DNA from: Lachnospiraceae bacterium UBA3801
GTDB taxonomy: Bacteria; Bacillota; Clostridia; Lachnospirales; Lachnospiraceae
Reading direction: 5' to 3'
DNA: 14,776 nucleotides
Assembly: GCA_002368685.1 (NCBI GenBank)
Contig: DFEN01000031.1
Coordinates: forward strand, 1-14,776
Part shown: in pieces, positions 1 through 6,735 of the stretch
Numbering within the stretch: position 1 is the first letter of the stretch
Layout: the number at the start of each line of letters is the position of its first letter
The notes under the pieces: model-generated
Databases searched by the model: none
Seen by the model: the letters and a program-made list of their open reading frames with translations, nothing else
Told to the model about the DNA's origin: nothing
Program-made: the position numbers and the translations under genes

Positions 1-273
1 ATGCATTGCGGCGTTTTCTTTTTTTTCGTGAAACGCGTAACATACCCAAAAGGATATTCATCCGAATGGGTGGATGGCAAATGGTACAACGCAGACGGAA
101 CACAGACCTATGAGGCTACACTTAGCTGGAAATCAAACAGTGACGGCTGGTGGTTCGAGGATGAATCAGGCTGGTATGCGGTATTTCAGTGGCAGAAGAT
201 AAACAGCGAGTGGTACTACTTTGGTGGCCATTATAATATCAATAATTGCGAGAAATATCCTCCATTGCTATAA
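1..273 (+). pseudogene. 3' fragment of a cell-wall-binding-repeat surface protein gene
   Basis: The reading frame encodes a W/Y/G-rich stretch from about residue 14 on, with blocks such as SSEWVDGKWYNADG, GWWFEDESGWY and WQKINSEWYYF. These are typical of the aromatic cell-wall-binding (choline-binding-like) repeats found at the C-termini of secreted Firmicute proteins. The first dozen residues (MHCGVFFFFVK) come from a T-rich tract and look non-native. There is no signal peptide and no ribosome binding site, so the 5' part of the gene is missing, either at the window edge or by rearrangement. The last 17 residues stop following the repeat pattern, so the 3' end also looks degenerate. The repeat resembles the C-terminus of the surface gene that ends at 2335. 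Probably non-functional, unless the window edge simply cuts an intact gene. Confidence 0.6.
3..26 (+). terminator. Downstream arm and T tract of a terminator split across the window ends
   Basis: Bases 3-12 (GCATTGCGGC) are the exact reverse complement of 14748-14757 (GCCGCAATGC). They are followed by GTTTTC and a run of eight T at 19-26. On its own this is only half a hairpin. With the window ends joined, it completes a 10-bp stem with a T tract, the standard form of an intrinsic terminator. Confidence 0.5.
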
Positions 274-274
274 T
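246..274 (+). promoter_or_regulatory. Putative sigma-A promoter for the LRR/SLH surface gene
   Basis: TTGCGA at 246-251 (four of six consensus -35 bases) lies exactly 17 bases before a perfect TATAAT at 269-274. Transcription would begin near 281, giving a leader of about 17 bases that keeps the GGAGG at 284-288. The -10 box overlaps the stop codon of the upstream fragment and sits in the loop of the 259-288 hairpin. Spacing and -10 are convincing; the -35 is weak. Confidence 0.5.
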
Positions 275-288
275 AGTGGCAATGGAGG
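259..288 (+). promoter_or_regulatory. Perfect hairpin masking the ribosome binding site of the surface gene
   Basis: CCTCCATTGC (259-268) and GCAATGGAGG (279-288) form a perfect 10-bp stem with a 10-base loop. The downstream arm contains the GGAGG at 284-288, nine bases before the ATG at 298. The stem would therefore hide the ribosome binding site on any read-through transcript. Only a weak T stretch follows, so this is a poor terminator and more likely affects translation. A transcript starting near 281 would lack the upstream arm and leave GGAGG free. Confidence 0.55.
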
Positions 289-297
289 ATTTGTTAT

Positions 298-852
298 ATG
301 GAAAAGCGTTGTAAAAACAAACTGACTGAACTGATCGCCGGATGTCTGGCGGCTTTTATAACTATCGGAAGCGTGACTCTTGTTCCGGGGAATAGAGAGG
401 CTGAGGTTCAGGCGTACAGCTTTACTGAGGTTGCGATTGATAAGACCCATTTTCCGGATAATAATTTCAGGGCTTATATCAAAGAGGCCTTTGATACAAA
501 TAAGAACAATCGTCTCGATTCGGATGAGATACTGGTGGCAAGAAATATCTGGTGTGACAGCAGAGGGGTCGAGTCTCTGGAAGGAATTCAGTATCTTAAG
601 GAGCTGAGAGGCTTGTACTGCAGAAATAATAAGCTGAAAACTCTGGATCTCAGCGGGAATCAGCTTATTACAGGTGTATGGGTTTCCAATAACCTTTTCA
701 CCTCTTTGGACTTCTATAAGAATCCGACGCTGGAATGGCTGTACTGCTTTGATAATCCGAAGCTGACTAAACTGAAAGTGGCAGACAATCCTAAAATGTC
801 ATATCTCGAAGTGAATACGTGCCCCGCTCGGAACGATAGATGTATCTCATAA
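298..852 (+). CDS. N-terminal part of a secreted leucine-rich-repeat surface protein (frameshifted gene)
   Basis: The protein starts at an ATG nine bases after GGAGG (284-288). Residues 1-39 form a signal peptide: a basic KRCKNK start, a hydrophobic stretch at about 12-29, and a likely cut after VQA. Next comes a segment with FPDNNFRAYI and an EF-hand-like FDTNKNNRLDSDE, a pairing common ahead of LRRs in clostridial surface proteins, and then leucine-rich repeats of the form LxxLxCxxNxLxxLDLSxN. The frame fails after NTCP at about residue 176 and ends in a short unrelated tail. The LRR pattern resumes at once in the frame that ends at 2335, so this is the front half of one gene of about 678 residues. 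A surplus C in the C4 run at 822-825 would explain the break. The product as read would be a truncated secreted LRR protein. The intact protein would lie at the cell surface. Confidence 0.8.
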   Translation: MEKRCKNKLTELIAGCLAAFITIGSVTLVPGNREAEVQAYSFTEVAIDKTHFPDNNFRAYIKEAFDTNKNNRLDSDEILVARNIWCDSRGVESLEGIQYLKELRGLYCRNNKLKTLDLSGNQLITGVWVSNNLFTSLDFYKNPTLEWLYCFDNPKLTKLKVADNPKMSYLEVNTCPARNDRCIS

Positions 853-856
853 TCCG

Positions 857-2335
857 TTGCTCGAGCATCTTACGTGTGCGAACTGCGGACTTAAGTGTCT
901 GAATGTCAGAAATAATAAAAAGCTTACACATCTGGACTGCCAGGAGAATGATCTGATTTCGCTGGATGTAACTAACTGTCCTCTGATGAAGAGACTTGAT
1001 GTCTGGGGTAATATGAAGCTTGGTTCGGTAAATATAAGTAAGTGTATGGGACTTCAGTATTATAGCTGTGCCCAGACGGGTATCAGTAGTATAGATGTCA
1101 GCAGACATACGGAATTAACTAAGCTTATTTGCAGCTATAACAGCATAACCAAGCTGGACGTAACTCATAACTCCAAGCTGGTATATCTGGATTGCAATAA
1201 TAACAGGATAAGCTCTCTGAATCTGTCCAACAATTCCAAGCTGCATTTCCTTCAGGCTTTTACTAATTCAATTAAGTCGCTCAGCATAGGAGATAATCCT
1301 CTACTCTTAAAGACCTATCAGAAGGGTACGAAGAAGTGGGAGCCAAATGCTGCTGCTCATTCTTATAAGATAGATTATGGAATAGATGATTCCTACGGTG
1401 GTCTGGACAATCTATACCTCCTGTGTGTTGATGAAGATGTGGCGATAAGTACAACTCCTACTAAGGCGGCTGATCAGAAGACAAGCTATTTTGAAGGTGA
1501 TGTATCGAACACGTCAGAGCTTCTTACCAGAGAGATGGTGGCGGTGACTCTATACAAACTGGCCGGCAGTCCGAGCGTAAGCGGACTTACTTCAAGGTTC
1601 ACGGATGTGGAGCCGGGTGCATGGTATTATAATGCGCTTCTCTGGGGCGAAAAGAATAATGTGTGTCTGGGATTCCCTGATATGATATCGGATACATTTG
1701 GCATCGGCAGATGGTGCACCAAGGAAGAGATGGTTTGCATGGTGATGAGGTTTGCGGAATACATGGGCTACAGCAGGGAGATAGACTTCGGAAGAAGTGA
1801 TGACTATGTGGACTATTATGATGTGGATTATTCTGCGTGGGAAGCAGTCACATGGGCTGCAACCTACAGGATTCTGCCTGTTACAGGAAGTCAGAGCGGC
1901 GACAAGTCAACGCAAAGAATCAATCCTCGAAAGGTCACAACAAGAGCGAATCTTAAATATATAATAAATGGTCTGCAGGAGGCGAATGGTGTCAGCATAA
2001 CCTCTGTTCCTATACCGGATGCTTCCTATCTTCCGGCTAATCCGGATAAGACAGGAGAACTGTCCGGATACGGGACTAAGAATCAGTGGGTTAAGACTGC
2101 GGACGGTAAGTATAATTATTATGATAAGGATGGAAAGAAAGAAACCAACTGTTATCGCGACGGCTGTTGGCTGGATTCCAGTGGTAATTATAATCCGGCG
2201 TACAGCAGCGGTACGTGGAAATGTAACAGTACCGGATGGTGGTATGAGGATAGCGGTTGGTATCCATATTCCCAGTATTTCTGGGTTGATGGAACGAAGT
2301 ACCACTTCGATGGTTCCGGCTATTGGGATTATTAA
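857..2335 (+). CDS. C-terminal part of the LRR surface protein, with S-layer-homology and cell-wall-binding repeats
   Basis: This is the continuation of the gene that starts at 298. The TTG at 857 is only the first start-like codon. The frame is open back to about 824 and there reads LGTIDVSHNPLL, a perfect LRR continuation, and no ribosome binding site precedes 857. In order it holds leucine-rich repeats (to about base 1310), a linker, S-layer-homology modules (about 1520-1680 and 1700-1880, with a partial third to about 1975) with the TREM, FTDV and AWYY-type signatures, and cell-wall-binding aromatic repeats from about 2065 to the stop. SLH and aromatic repeats bind the cell wall non-covalently, so the protein should display its LRRs outside the cell, perhaps for adhesion. 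Its stop lies 14 bases before the polymerase-like gene, so the two may be co-transcribed. Whether the frameshift is real or a sequence error cannot be told here. Confidence 0.8.
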   Translation: MLEHLTCANCGLKCLNVRNNKKLTHLDCQENDLISLDVTNCPLMKRLDVWGNMKLGSVNISKCMGLQYYSCAQTGISSIDVSRHTELTKLICSYNSITKLDVTHNSKLVYLDCNNNRISSLNLSNNSKLHFLQAFTNSIKSLSIGDNPLLLKTYQKGTKKWEPNAAAHSYKIDYGIDDSYGGLDNLYLLCVDEDVAISTTPTKAADQKTSYFEGDVSNTSELLTREMVAVTLYKLAGSPSVSGLTSRFTDVEPGAWYYNALLWGEKNNVCLGFPDMISDTFGIGRWCTKEEMVCMVMRFAEYMGYSREIDFGRSDDYVDYYDVDYSAWEAVTWAATYRILPVTGSQSGDKSTQRINPRKVTTRANLKYIINGLQEANGVSITSVPIPDASYLPANPDKTGELSGYGTKNQWVKTADGKYNYYDKDGKKETNCYRDGCWLDSSGNYNPAYSSGTWKCNSTGWWYEDSGWYPYSQYFWVDGTKYHFDGSGYWDY

Positions 2336-2349
2336 TATAGGAGGCAGAA

Positions 2350-5300
2350 ATGTCAAAAATAGAAGACAAATATAAACCTATAAGAATCATAGATATAAAC
2401 GCTCGGGAAATCGTTTATTATGAAATAATTGGTAGGCCTTTTTCCAGGAAGGGCGAGCATCGTTATATCGGAACTACGCCATATTCTCTTGATTTTAAGC
2501 AAATGAACTATCTATGCAGAAAGCTGAAAGATAAGCTGAAAGAAAAAGGTATATACATAAGTGATAAGGGACTGGTGCTTGATACCGAAAAGAAGCAGAG
2601 AACGACTGAAGCAATTATAAATGTTTCATTTGCGGATATTACTCTGGCGGAGATCAATAAACTCGAGCCTTCTATTAAGCTACCCGAAAATGTGTCAGAT
2701 GGGGAAAAGACTGACGGTGCTTCTGATAAGGAACTGGAAGAAAAGTATACAGAATTTGTAAAGTATTATTATCTTAATAAGTATAACCACTTTCCATGGA
2801 GAGTCGGATTTATCAGAAATGATGAGGGTGAATATGTTGATGATGAGAGTGAACATGTTAAGGATGTAGATGGTAATGATATAACGGCCTTTATCAACGA
2901 TAATAAGGGTACGCTTGATGATTTATATAGTGAAGCGGAAGATGAATCTGCAGAGAAGAAAAAGGTAGAGGAAAGAGTTAGAAAGGAATTAATAAAAAGG
3001 GAGATAAAAAGCTTTAAGGAGCTGATCAAATACTATGTTGCAAGTGAGATGAGCTCAGGAGATATATTATCTATCAGGAAATATATCTATAAAAATGGAT
3101 TTGATGTAGAGCTTAGTATTAATGGCGACGAGAGAATCCTACGTCATTATAAGCCATATAAGAGGTCCGCGAGTAAGGCAAAGAACGGGGACGTTCTCTT
3201 TATATACGAAGAATTATATGACGATATGATGGAATGGACGAGACTTGGACTTAAGGTGGATGAGAAGACGCCTATAGATCTTACCTCTATGAAGGCGTAC
3301 GAAGCTCTTGTCATGTCATCTATAGTTGGAGAGGTAGAGATTAAAGGTGATCAGATTCTTATGCTGGATAGTGTTGAATCGAAGGATCCTATTCAAGGTA
3401 ACAGGAAGATATATATAGGTAAAACAGTTGAAGGTAAAGATGGTAAACCTCAGCTTGTAGCTGATCTTGTGGATGAAGATGGATATAAAGAAGAGATGGG
3501 GAGACCCTTCGAACATCATAATATTCTCTGGGATGGTCAGGCCCTGGTTGATAAAAGCGTGTTCGAGGCAGCCGGTTATGGCGAGGATAATCCTCATGCG
3601 ATGATGCTTCTCAGAAATCATTTCTTCAAGGCGTGTGCATTAAATACCAATATTCAGCAGTATTATAAAGATAATGATATAAAACATGTCTATGATATGT
3701 TCGGTAATAAGATCCTTGCCAAGAAGATCAGAATGATAGTGACGATAGATAGTTTTAAATTGATTAAATTTGCGGAGTATTTTAAGGATCAGCTGAAAGC
3801 TGTCGATAAAGAGGATGCAAGAAAGAAGCTTTATGAACTTTGGCAGAAAAAGATTAAGAATTTTGGAATAGTTAAAGAAGAAAAGCCAACGCAGCTTGGC
3901 CATGGTAAGTATCGTTCTGTGAGTTATCAGATACTCAATACGCTTCCGCTTAAGGAAGAAAATATGAAAAAAATCCTGGAAAAGGATCTCGATTATGTAA
4001 AAAAGCTAAGAGATGTCAGCGACGTATCGGTTATGTGTCATCGTCTGAAGAATACTGAATCGAGTGCAAGAAAAAGATTCTTTATCTATAACATGCTGAA
4101 ATATGAACCTGAATTTAGATATCACAAGTATTATAAAGACTTCAGAAGTAAGGAGATTAATGAGTATACCAATAATCTAAGAACCGGGAGAGTTAACATA
4201 CGTGGAGATCTTCATGTTCTTTTTAGTATGCCGATGGAGATGCTGGAGTATTCTGCGAAGGAGGACAAGGAAAAAGTTTTAGATGATATGATGAATAATC
4301 ATTATCTTAAAGGTAACAATGCATATATAAAGGGGCTTAAGGAAGGTGAGGATATCGTATTATTCAGGTATCCGCATATTAATTCCGGCTCCGTATGCGT
4401 GCTAAAGCAGGGTGGGAATAATACATATGATAAAACCCCGTATTTTAACCTCAGTCATAAAACAGGAAGTAATATAGTTATAGTATCGCCCTGGGACAGT
4501 AATATCATGGTTAAGCTTGGAGGAGCGGATTTTGATTCTGACACGGCGTTCTATATAAAGGACGAAACCATTATAAAGGCAGCAAAGGAACTGTATAATA
4601 TGTCATTTCTTTCTGTTAAAGAGGATGGTCTTCCGGTTGCGCTTGCTGACGACAGTCTGAAAGGGGAAGGGATTAAGTATTCATATGATGCAGAATCTCA
4701 GGCGGAGTTAGATCATAATCTTGCCAAATCTTCTAAAACGATTGGAAGCATATCGAATTCGGCACAGCTTTTTAATAGCTATTTCTGGGAGGAATACTTT
4801 AAAGGATCGGATGAAAGAGATGAGGTTTATCTTCGTAAGGTATATGACTGTATTCTGGAATTATCAGTGCTTAATGAGTTAGAGATAGATAAGTCGAAGC
4901 ATAGTATTTTGTTAGATCCGGAGCAGGTGAGAAGAAGTATAATGCGTGAGTCTTATAATGGTGAAGAAATAATACAAAGAAAAGCTGTAACCGTTAAGAA
5001 GAAAAAAGCCGGAAAGATAGTTGAAGAGACGGAGGAATATCCGGAATACCCATATTTTTTGTATCTTGATACTAAGTATGTTAAATATAAAGCTTTGCGA
5101 GAGGAAAATAAGTATTGGGATACTCCTGTTGATTATATTTCAAGAATAATAGATGAAATCAAGTATAATAAGAGAACCAAGACAATAACGGGTAATCTCT
5201 ACGGGTATTTTAATTTTTGGGACGATGATATAAATTATGGTACATTGAGCAGACTTAGTAATGAGCTTGTGGAATTGATCGGTACGATAGAAGATGTTAA

Positions 5301-5727
5301 CAAGAATGAAGAGCTTGATGACCAGAAGAGGATGGAGCTAAGGAAGAGTGCTATGGATTCGTTCTGGCATAATAAGAGTTATGAGACCATTAACAGAAAA
5401 GTGACATCTGCGCTTATAAGAAAATTATATCATTCGTATAATAAATCTCTTAATGAAACAGAAGTAGAGGATGAGAATCCGGATGTTAAAGAACTGATTT
5501 TAAGTGAACCTGCTTATCTGGCTTTGTTATTTGAGATAGGAGATAGTATTGAAAAGGCGACCGGAGTGACTAATCCGATGCTGGAATGTTTGGATGGCTT
5601 CTGGAATGAGGATAAAATCGTTCCTGATCTCGAATATGTTCCGGGCAAAGTTGAGGTAGAAGCCGGAGAGATAGAATTGTGGGATGATGTTTACAAAAAA
5701 ATAAAAAAAATTCCGGACAAATCGTAG
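2350..5727 (+). CDS. Putative single-chain double-psi beta-barrel polymerase (RdRP/YonO-like)
   Basis: A 1125-residue protein with no signal peptide or membrane segment, started by ATG five bases after AGGAGG (2339-2344). Residues 1-370 are lysine/glutamate-rich and partly helical. Four signatures then appear in the order expected for double-psi beta-barrel polymerases. The first is WDGQ at 394-397. The second is R422-NHFF-K427, with the same R-to-K spacing as the QIRxxGxKG motif of RdRPs. The third is R673-Y-P675 with G680, like RxPxxxxG. The fourth is GGADFDSD at 724-731, where D727, D729 and D731 match the metal-binding DxDGD triad. In known families these build the RNA polymerase active site. 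The usual Gly of DxDGD is Ser730 here. The C-terminal 390 residues show no motif I recognise. I infer RNA synthesis, perhaps transcription of the element itself; template and product are unknown. An inactive relative is possible. The gene ends at a strong terminator (5754-5809). Confidence 0.65.
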   Translation: MSKIEDKYKPIRIIDINAREIVYYEIIGRPFSRKGEHRYIGTTPYSLDFKQMNYLCRKLKDKLKEKGIYISDKGLVLDTEKKQRTTEAIINVSFADITLAEINKLEPSIKLPENVSDGEKTDGASDKELEEKYTEFVKYYYLNKYNHFPWRVGFIRNDEGEYVDDESEHVKDVDGNDITAFINDNKGTLDDLYSEAEDESAEKKKVEERVRKELIKREIKSFKELIKYYVASEMSSGDILSIRKYIYKNGFDVELSINGDERILRHYKPYKRSASKAKNGDVLFIYEELYDDMMEWTRLGLKVDEKTPIDLTSMKAYEALVMSSIVGEVEIKGDQILMLDSVESKDPIQGNRKIYIGKTVEGKDGKPQLVADLVDEDGYKEEMGRPFEHHNILWDGQALVDKSVFEAAGYGEDNPHAMMLLRNHFFKACALNTNIQQYYKDNDIKHVYDMFGNKILAKKIRMIVTIDSFKLIKFAEYFKDQLKAVDKEDARKKLYELWQKKIKNFGIVKEEKPTQLGHGKYRSVSYQILNTLPLKEENMKKILEKDLDYVKKLRDVSDVSVMCHRLKNTESSARKRFFIYNMLKYEPEFRYHKYYKDFRSKEINEYTNNLRTGRVNIRGDLHVLFSMPMEMLEYSAKEDKEKVLDDMMNNHYLKGNNAYIKGLKEGEDIVLFRYPHINSGSVCVLKQGGNNTYDKTPYFNLSHKTGSNIVIVSPWDSNIMVKLGGADFDSDTAFYIKDETIIKAAKELYNMSFLSVKEDGLPVALADDSLKGEGIKYSYDAESQAELDHNLAKSSKTIGSISNSAQLFNSYFWEEYFKGSDERDEVYLRKVYDCILELSVLNELEIDKSKHSILLDPEQVRRSIMRESYNGEEIIQRKAVTVKKKKAGKIVEETEEYPEYPYFLYLDTKYVKYKALREENKYWDTPVDYISRIIDEIKYNKRTKTITGNLYGYFNFWDDDINYGTLSRLSNELVELIGTIEDVNKNEELDDQKRMELRKSAMDSFWHNKSYETINRKVTSALIRKLYHSYNKSLNETEVEDENPDVKELILSEPAYLALLFEIGDSIEKATGVTNPMLECLDGFWNEDKIVPDLEYVPGKVEVEAGEIELWDDVYKKIKKIPDKS

Positions 5728-5735
5728 AAAAAAAT

Positions 5736-5749
5736 CTCCATATATGGAG
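5736..5749. repeat. 14-base perfect palindrome CTCCATATATGGAG
   Basis: This palindrome lies nine bases after the polymerase-like stop codon and just before the terminator. Its right half runs into GGAGG (5746-5750), but no gene follows at a suitable distance. It may be an operator or part of the transcript end structure. Its role is unknown. Confidence 0.4.
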
Positions 5750-5753
5750 GTGA

Positions 5754-5809
5754 AAACCGCCGTAAACCGCTGTAAATATAAGGGTTTGCGGCGGTTTGCT
5801 GTCTTTTTT
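5754..5809 (+). terminator. Strong rho-independent terminator after the polymerase-like gene
   Basis: Arms 5754-5768 and 5783-5797 pair over 15 bp with a single G-U wobble, around a 14-base loop. A run of six T follows at 5804-5809 after a short spacer. It should end transcripts from the 298-5727 region. The loop contains TGTAAATAT, similar to the TGTAAACAC in the loop of the hairpin across the window ends (minus strand). Confidence 0.8.
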
Positions 5810-5879
5810 GATAAATGAAAAGTTCCGCTAATGAAAGAAGAAAAGCGACGAATCTGAAATAAAAAAAGGAGACAGAAAA

Positions 5880-6512
5880 ATGATAAAAAATAACTTTAAT
5901 TTTCCGAACATTGATTCGGAAACAACAGTAGTGCGGATGATTGGTGATATTTTTTCTGATGTCGCATATCTGGATGCGGATACCCTCAGAGAGAACATCT
6001 TTAATGGATGTGATTCCTGGACACATGAGAAGTATCGTACTATCGACAAGGGGGTTGCGGATTATCTTATGGATAATCTTGCAACCATTTTTATGGGACT
6101 CATCCTAAATGAGTCCTTCAGAGACGTATTTGTTGAAGCTGTTTCTATAGAGGTTTCTTTAGAACAGCGAGAAGGCTTTGATAAAGATGAGTTTATCAGC
6201 GGAATCCGGCAATCTATGAAAAGCGAGAATGTTGCTTTGTCCGGAGACAGTTATACTATCAATCTTGAGGAGTATAACGAAGACACACTCAACATGGTAG
6301 AAAGTAAATTGGCTGAGAGCTTTGAAAAAGTCTCAAACTATAGTGATGCCATAAATCTGATTGCTGATGAACTTGATTATGCTGCAAAGGTCGACATCGG
6401 CTTTTGTATCTCCAACTTCATGTATCTTATCAGAGCATTTGCTTTGAATCAGGTCTTCTTTGATTACACGAGGAAGATAGTGGATTCAGTAAAGGAGAGC
6501 CTATGCATATAG
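5880..6512 (+). CDS. Hypothetical protein, 210 residues
   Basis: I do not recognise a family. The gene starts at an ATG with a clear GGAG about eight bases upstream, 70 bases after the terminator at 5754-5809, and no convincing promoter is visible in that gap. The product is acidic and looks mostly helical, with no signal peptide. A moderately hydrophobic stretch (IGFCISNFMYLIRAFAL) lies near the C-terminus. Its last codons overlap the start of the small membrane protein gene by ten bases, so the two are probably translated together and may act together at the membrane. No catalytic motif is visible. Confidence 0.75.
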   Translation: MIKNNFNFPNIDSETTVVRMIGDIFSDVAYLDADTLRENIFNGCDSWTHEKYRTIDKGVADYLMDNLATIFMGLILNESFRDVFVEAVSIEVSLEQREGFDKDEFISGIRQSMKSENVALSGDSYTINLEEYNEDTLNMVESKLAESFEKVSNYSDAINLIADELDYAAKVDIGFCISNFMYLIRAFALNQVFFDYTRKIVDSVKESLCI

Positions 6513-6515
6513 GCT
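6498..6515 (+). promoter_or_regulatory. Hairpin over the overlapping stop and start codons
   Basis: AGCCTAT (6498-6504) and ATAGGCT (6509-6515) form a perfect 7-bp stem with a GCAT loop. The stem covers the ATG at 6503 and the TAG at 6510-6512. A ribosome finishing the upstream gene would open it, which would tie translation of the small membrane protein to that of the 210-residue protein. This role is inferred from position. Confidence 0.4.
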
Positions 6516-6712
6516 TTCTGATTTTTATCAACCTGTTTACCCTGGCATTAATGACACTATTCTGGTTTTTTAACAGGAAGCTTCTGATTAATTCTTTTAA
6601 GATGCTCCTATCTGTTTATGCAGCACTGGTAATAGGCGAATTTGTAACTCCGTGGTTTGGAGCCCTTATGTTCTATGTAACATTGGGGCTCCTTTTTTCT
6701 TCAAAAAAATAA
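6503..6712 (+). CDS. Small hydrophobic membrane protein, 69 residues
   Basis: The protein is nearly all hydrophobic: one membrane segment at about 3-23, a short basic turn (NRKLL), then a long hydrophobic region at about 34-65 that could hold one or two more segments, ending SSKK. It starts inside the previous gene, with AGGAG five bases upstream. No family is recognised. Candidate roles are a membrane anchor or partner of the 210-residue protein, or a small toxin-like or holin-like protein; nothing in the sequence decides between them. A terminator hairpin (6659-6698) lies within the last part of the coding sequence, so the message for this pair probably ends inside or at the end of this gene. 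Confidence 0.65.
   Translation: MHIGFLIFINLFTLALMTLFWFFNRKLLINSFKMLLSVYAALVIGEFVTPWFGALMFYVTLGLLFSSKK
6659..6698 (+). terminator. Terminator embedded in the 3' end of the small membrane protein gene
   Basis: GGAGCCC (6659-6665) pairs with GGGCTCC (6686-6692), followed directly by six T (6693-6698). The loop is long at 20 bases. The structure lies entirely in coding sequence, 14 bases before the stop. It could partly or fully separate the 5880-6712 pair from the next gene. Confidence 0.6.
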
Positions 6713-6735
6713 CAATAGATTAGAAAGGAAACATA

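Noticed and set aside
900..1310. Tandem or CRISPR-like repeats
   Set aside because: The periodicity comes from leucine-rich repeats in the protein. The DNA units are diverged and lack spacers.
857..2335. Independent gene starting at the TTG at 857
   Set aside because: No ribosome site precedes it, and the LRR pattern continues without a gap from the frame that starts at 298. It is the second half of one frameshifted gene.
5744..5818. A 24-codon open frame over the terminator after the polymerase-like gene
   Set aside because: It coincides with the terminator stem and has no ribosome site of its own.
5808..5836. Promoter for the 210-residue gene starting with TTGATA in the terminator T tract
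   Set aside because: No acceptable -10 box lies at 15-18 bases.
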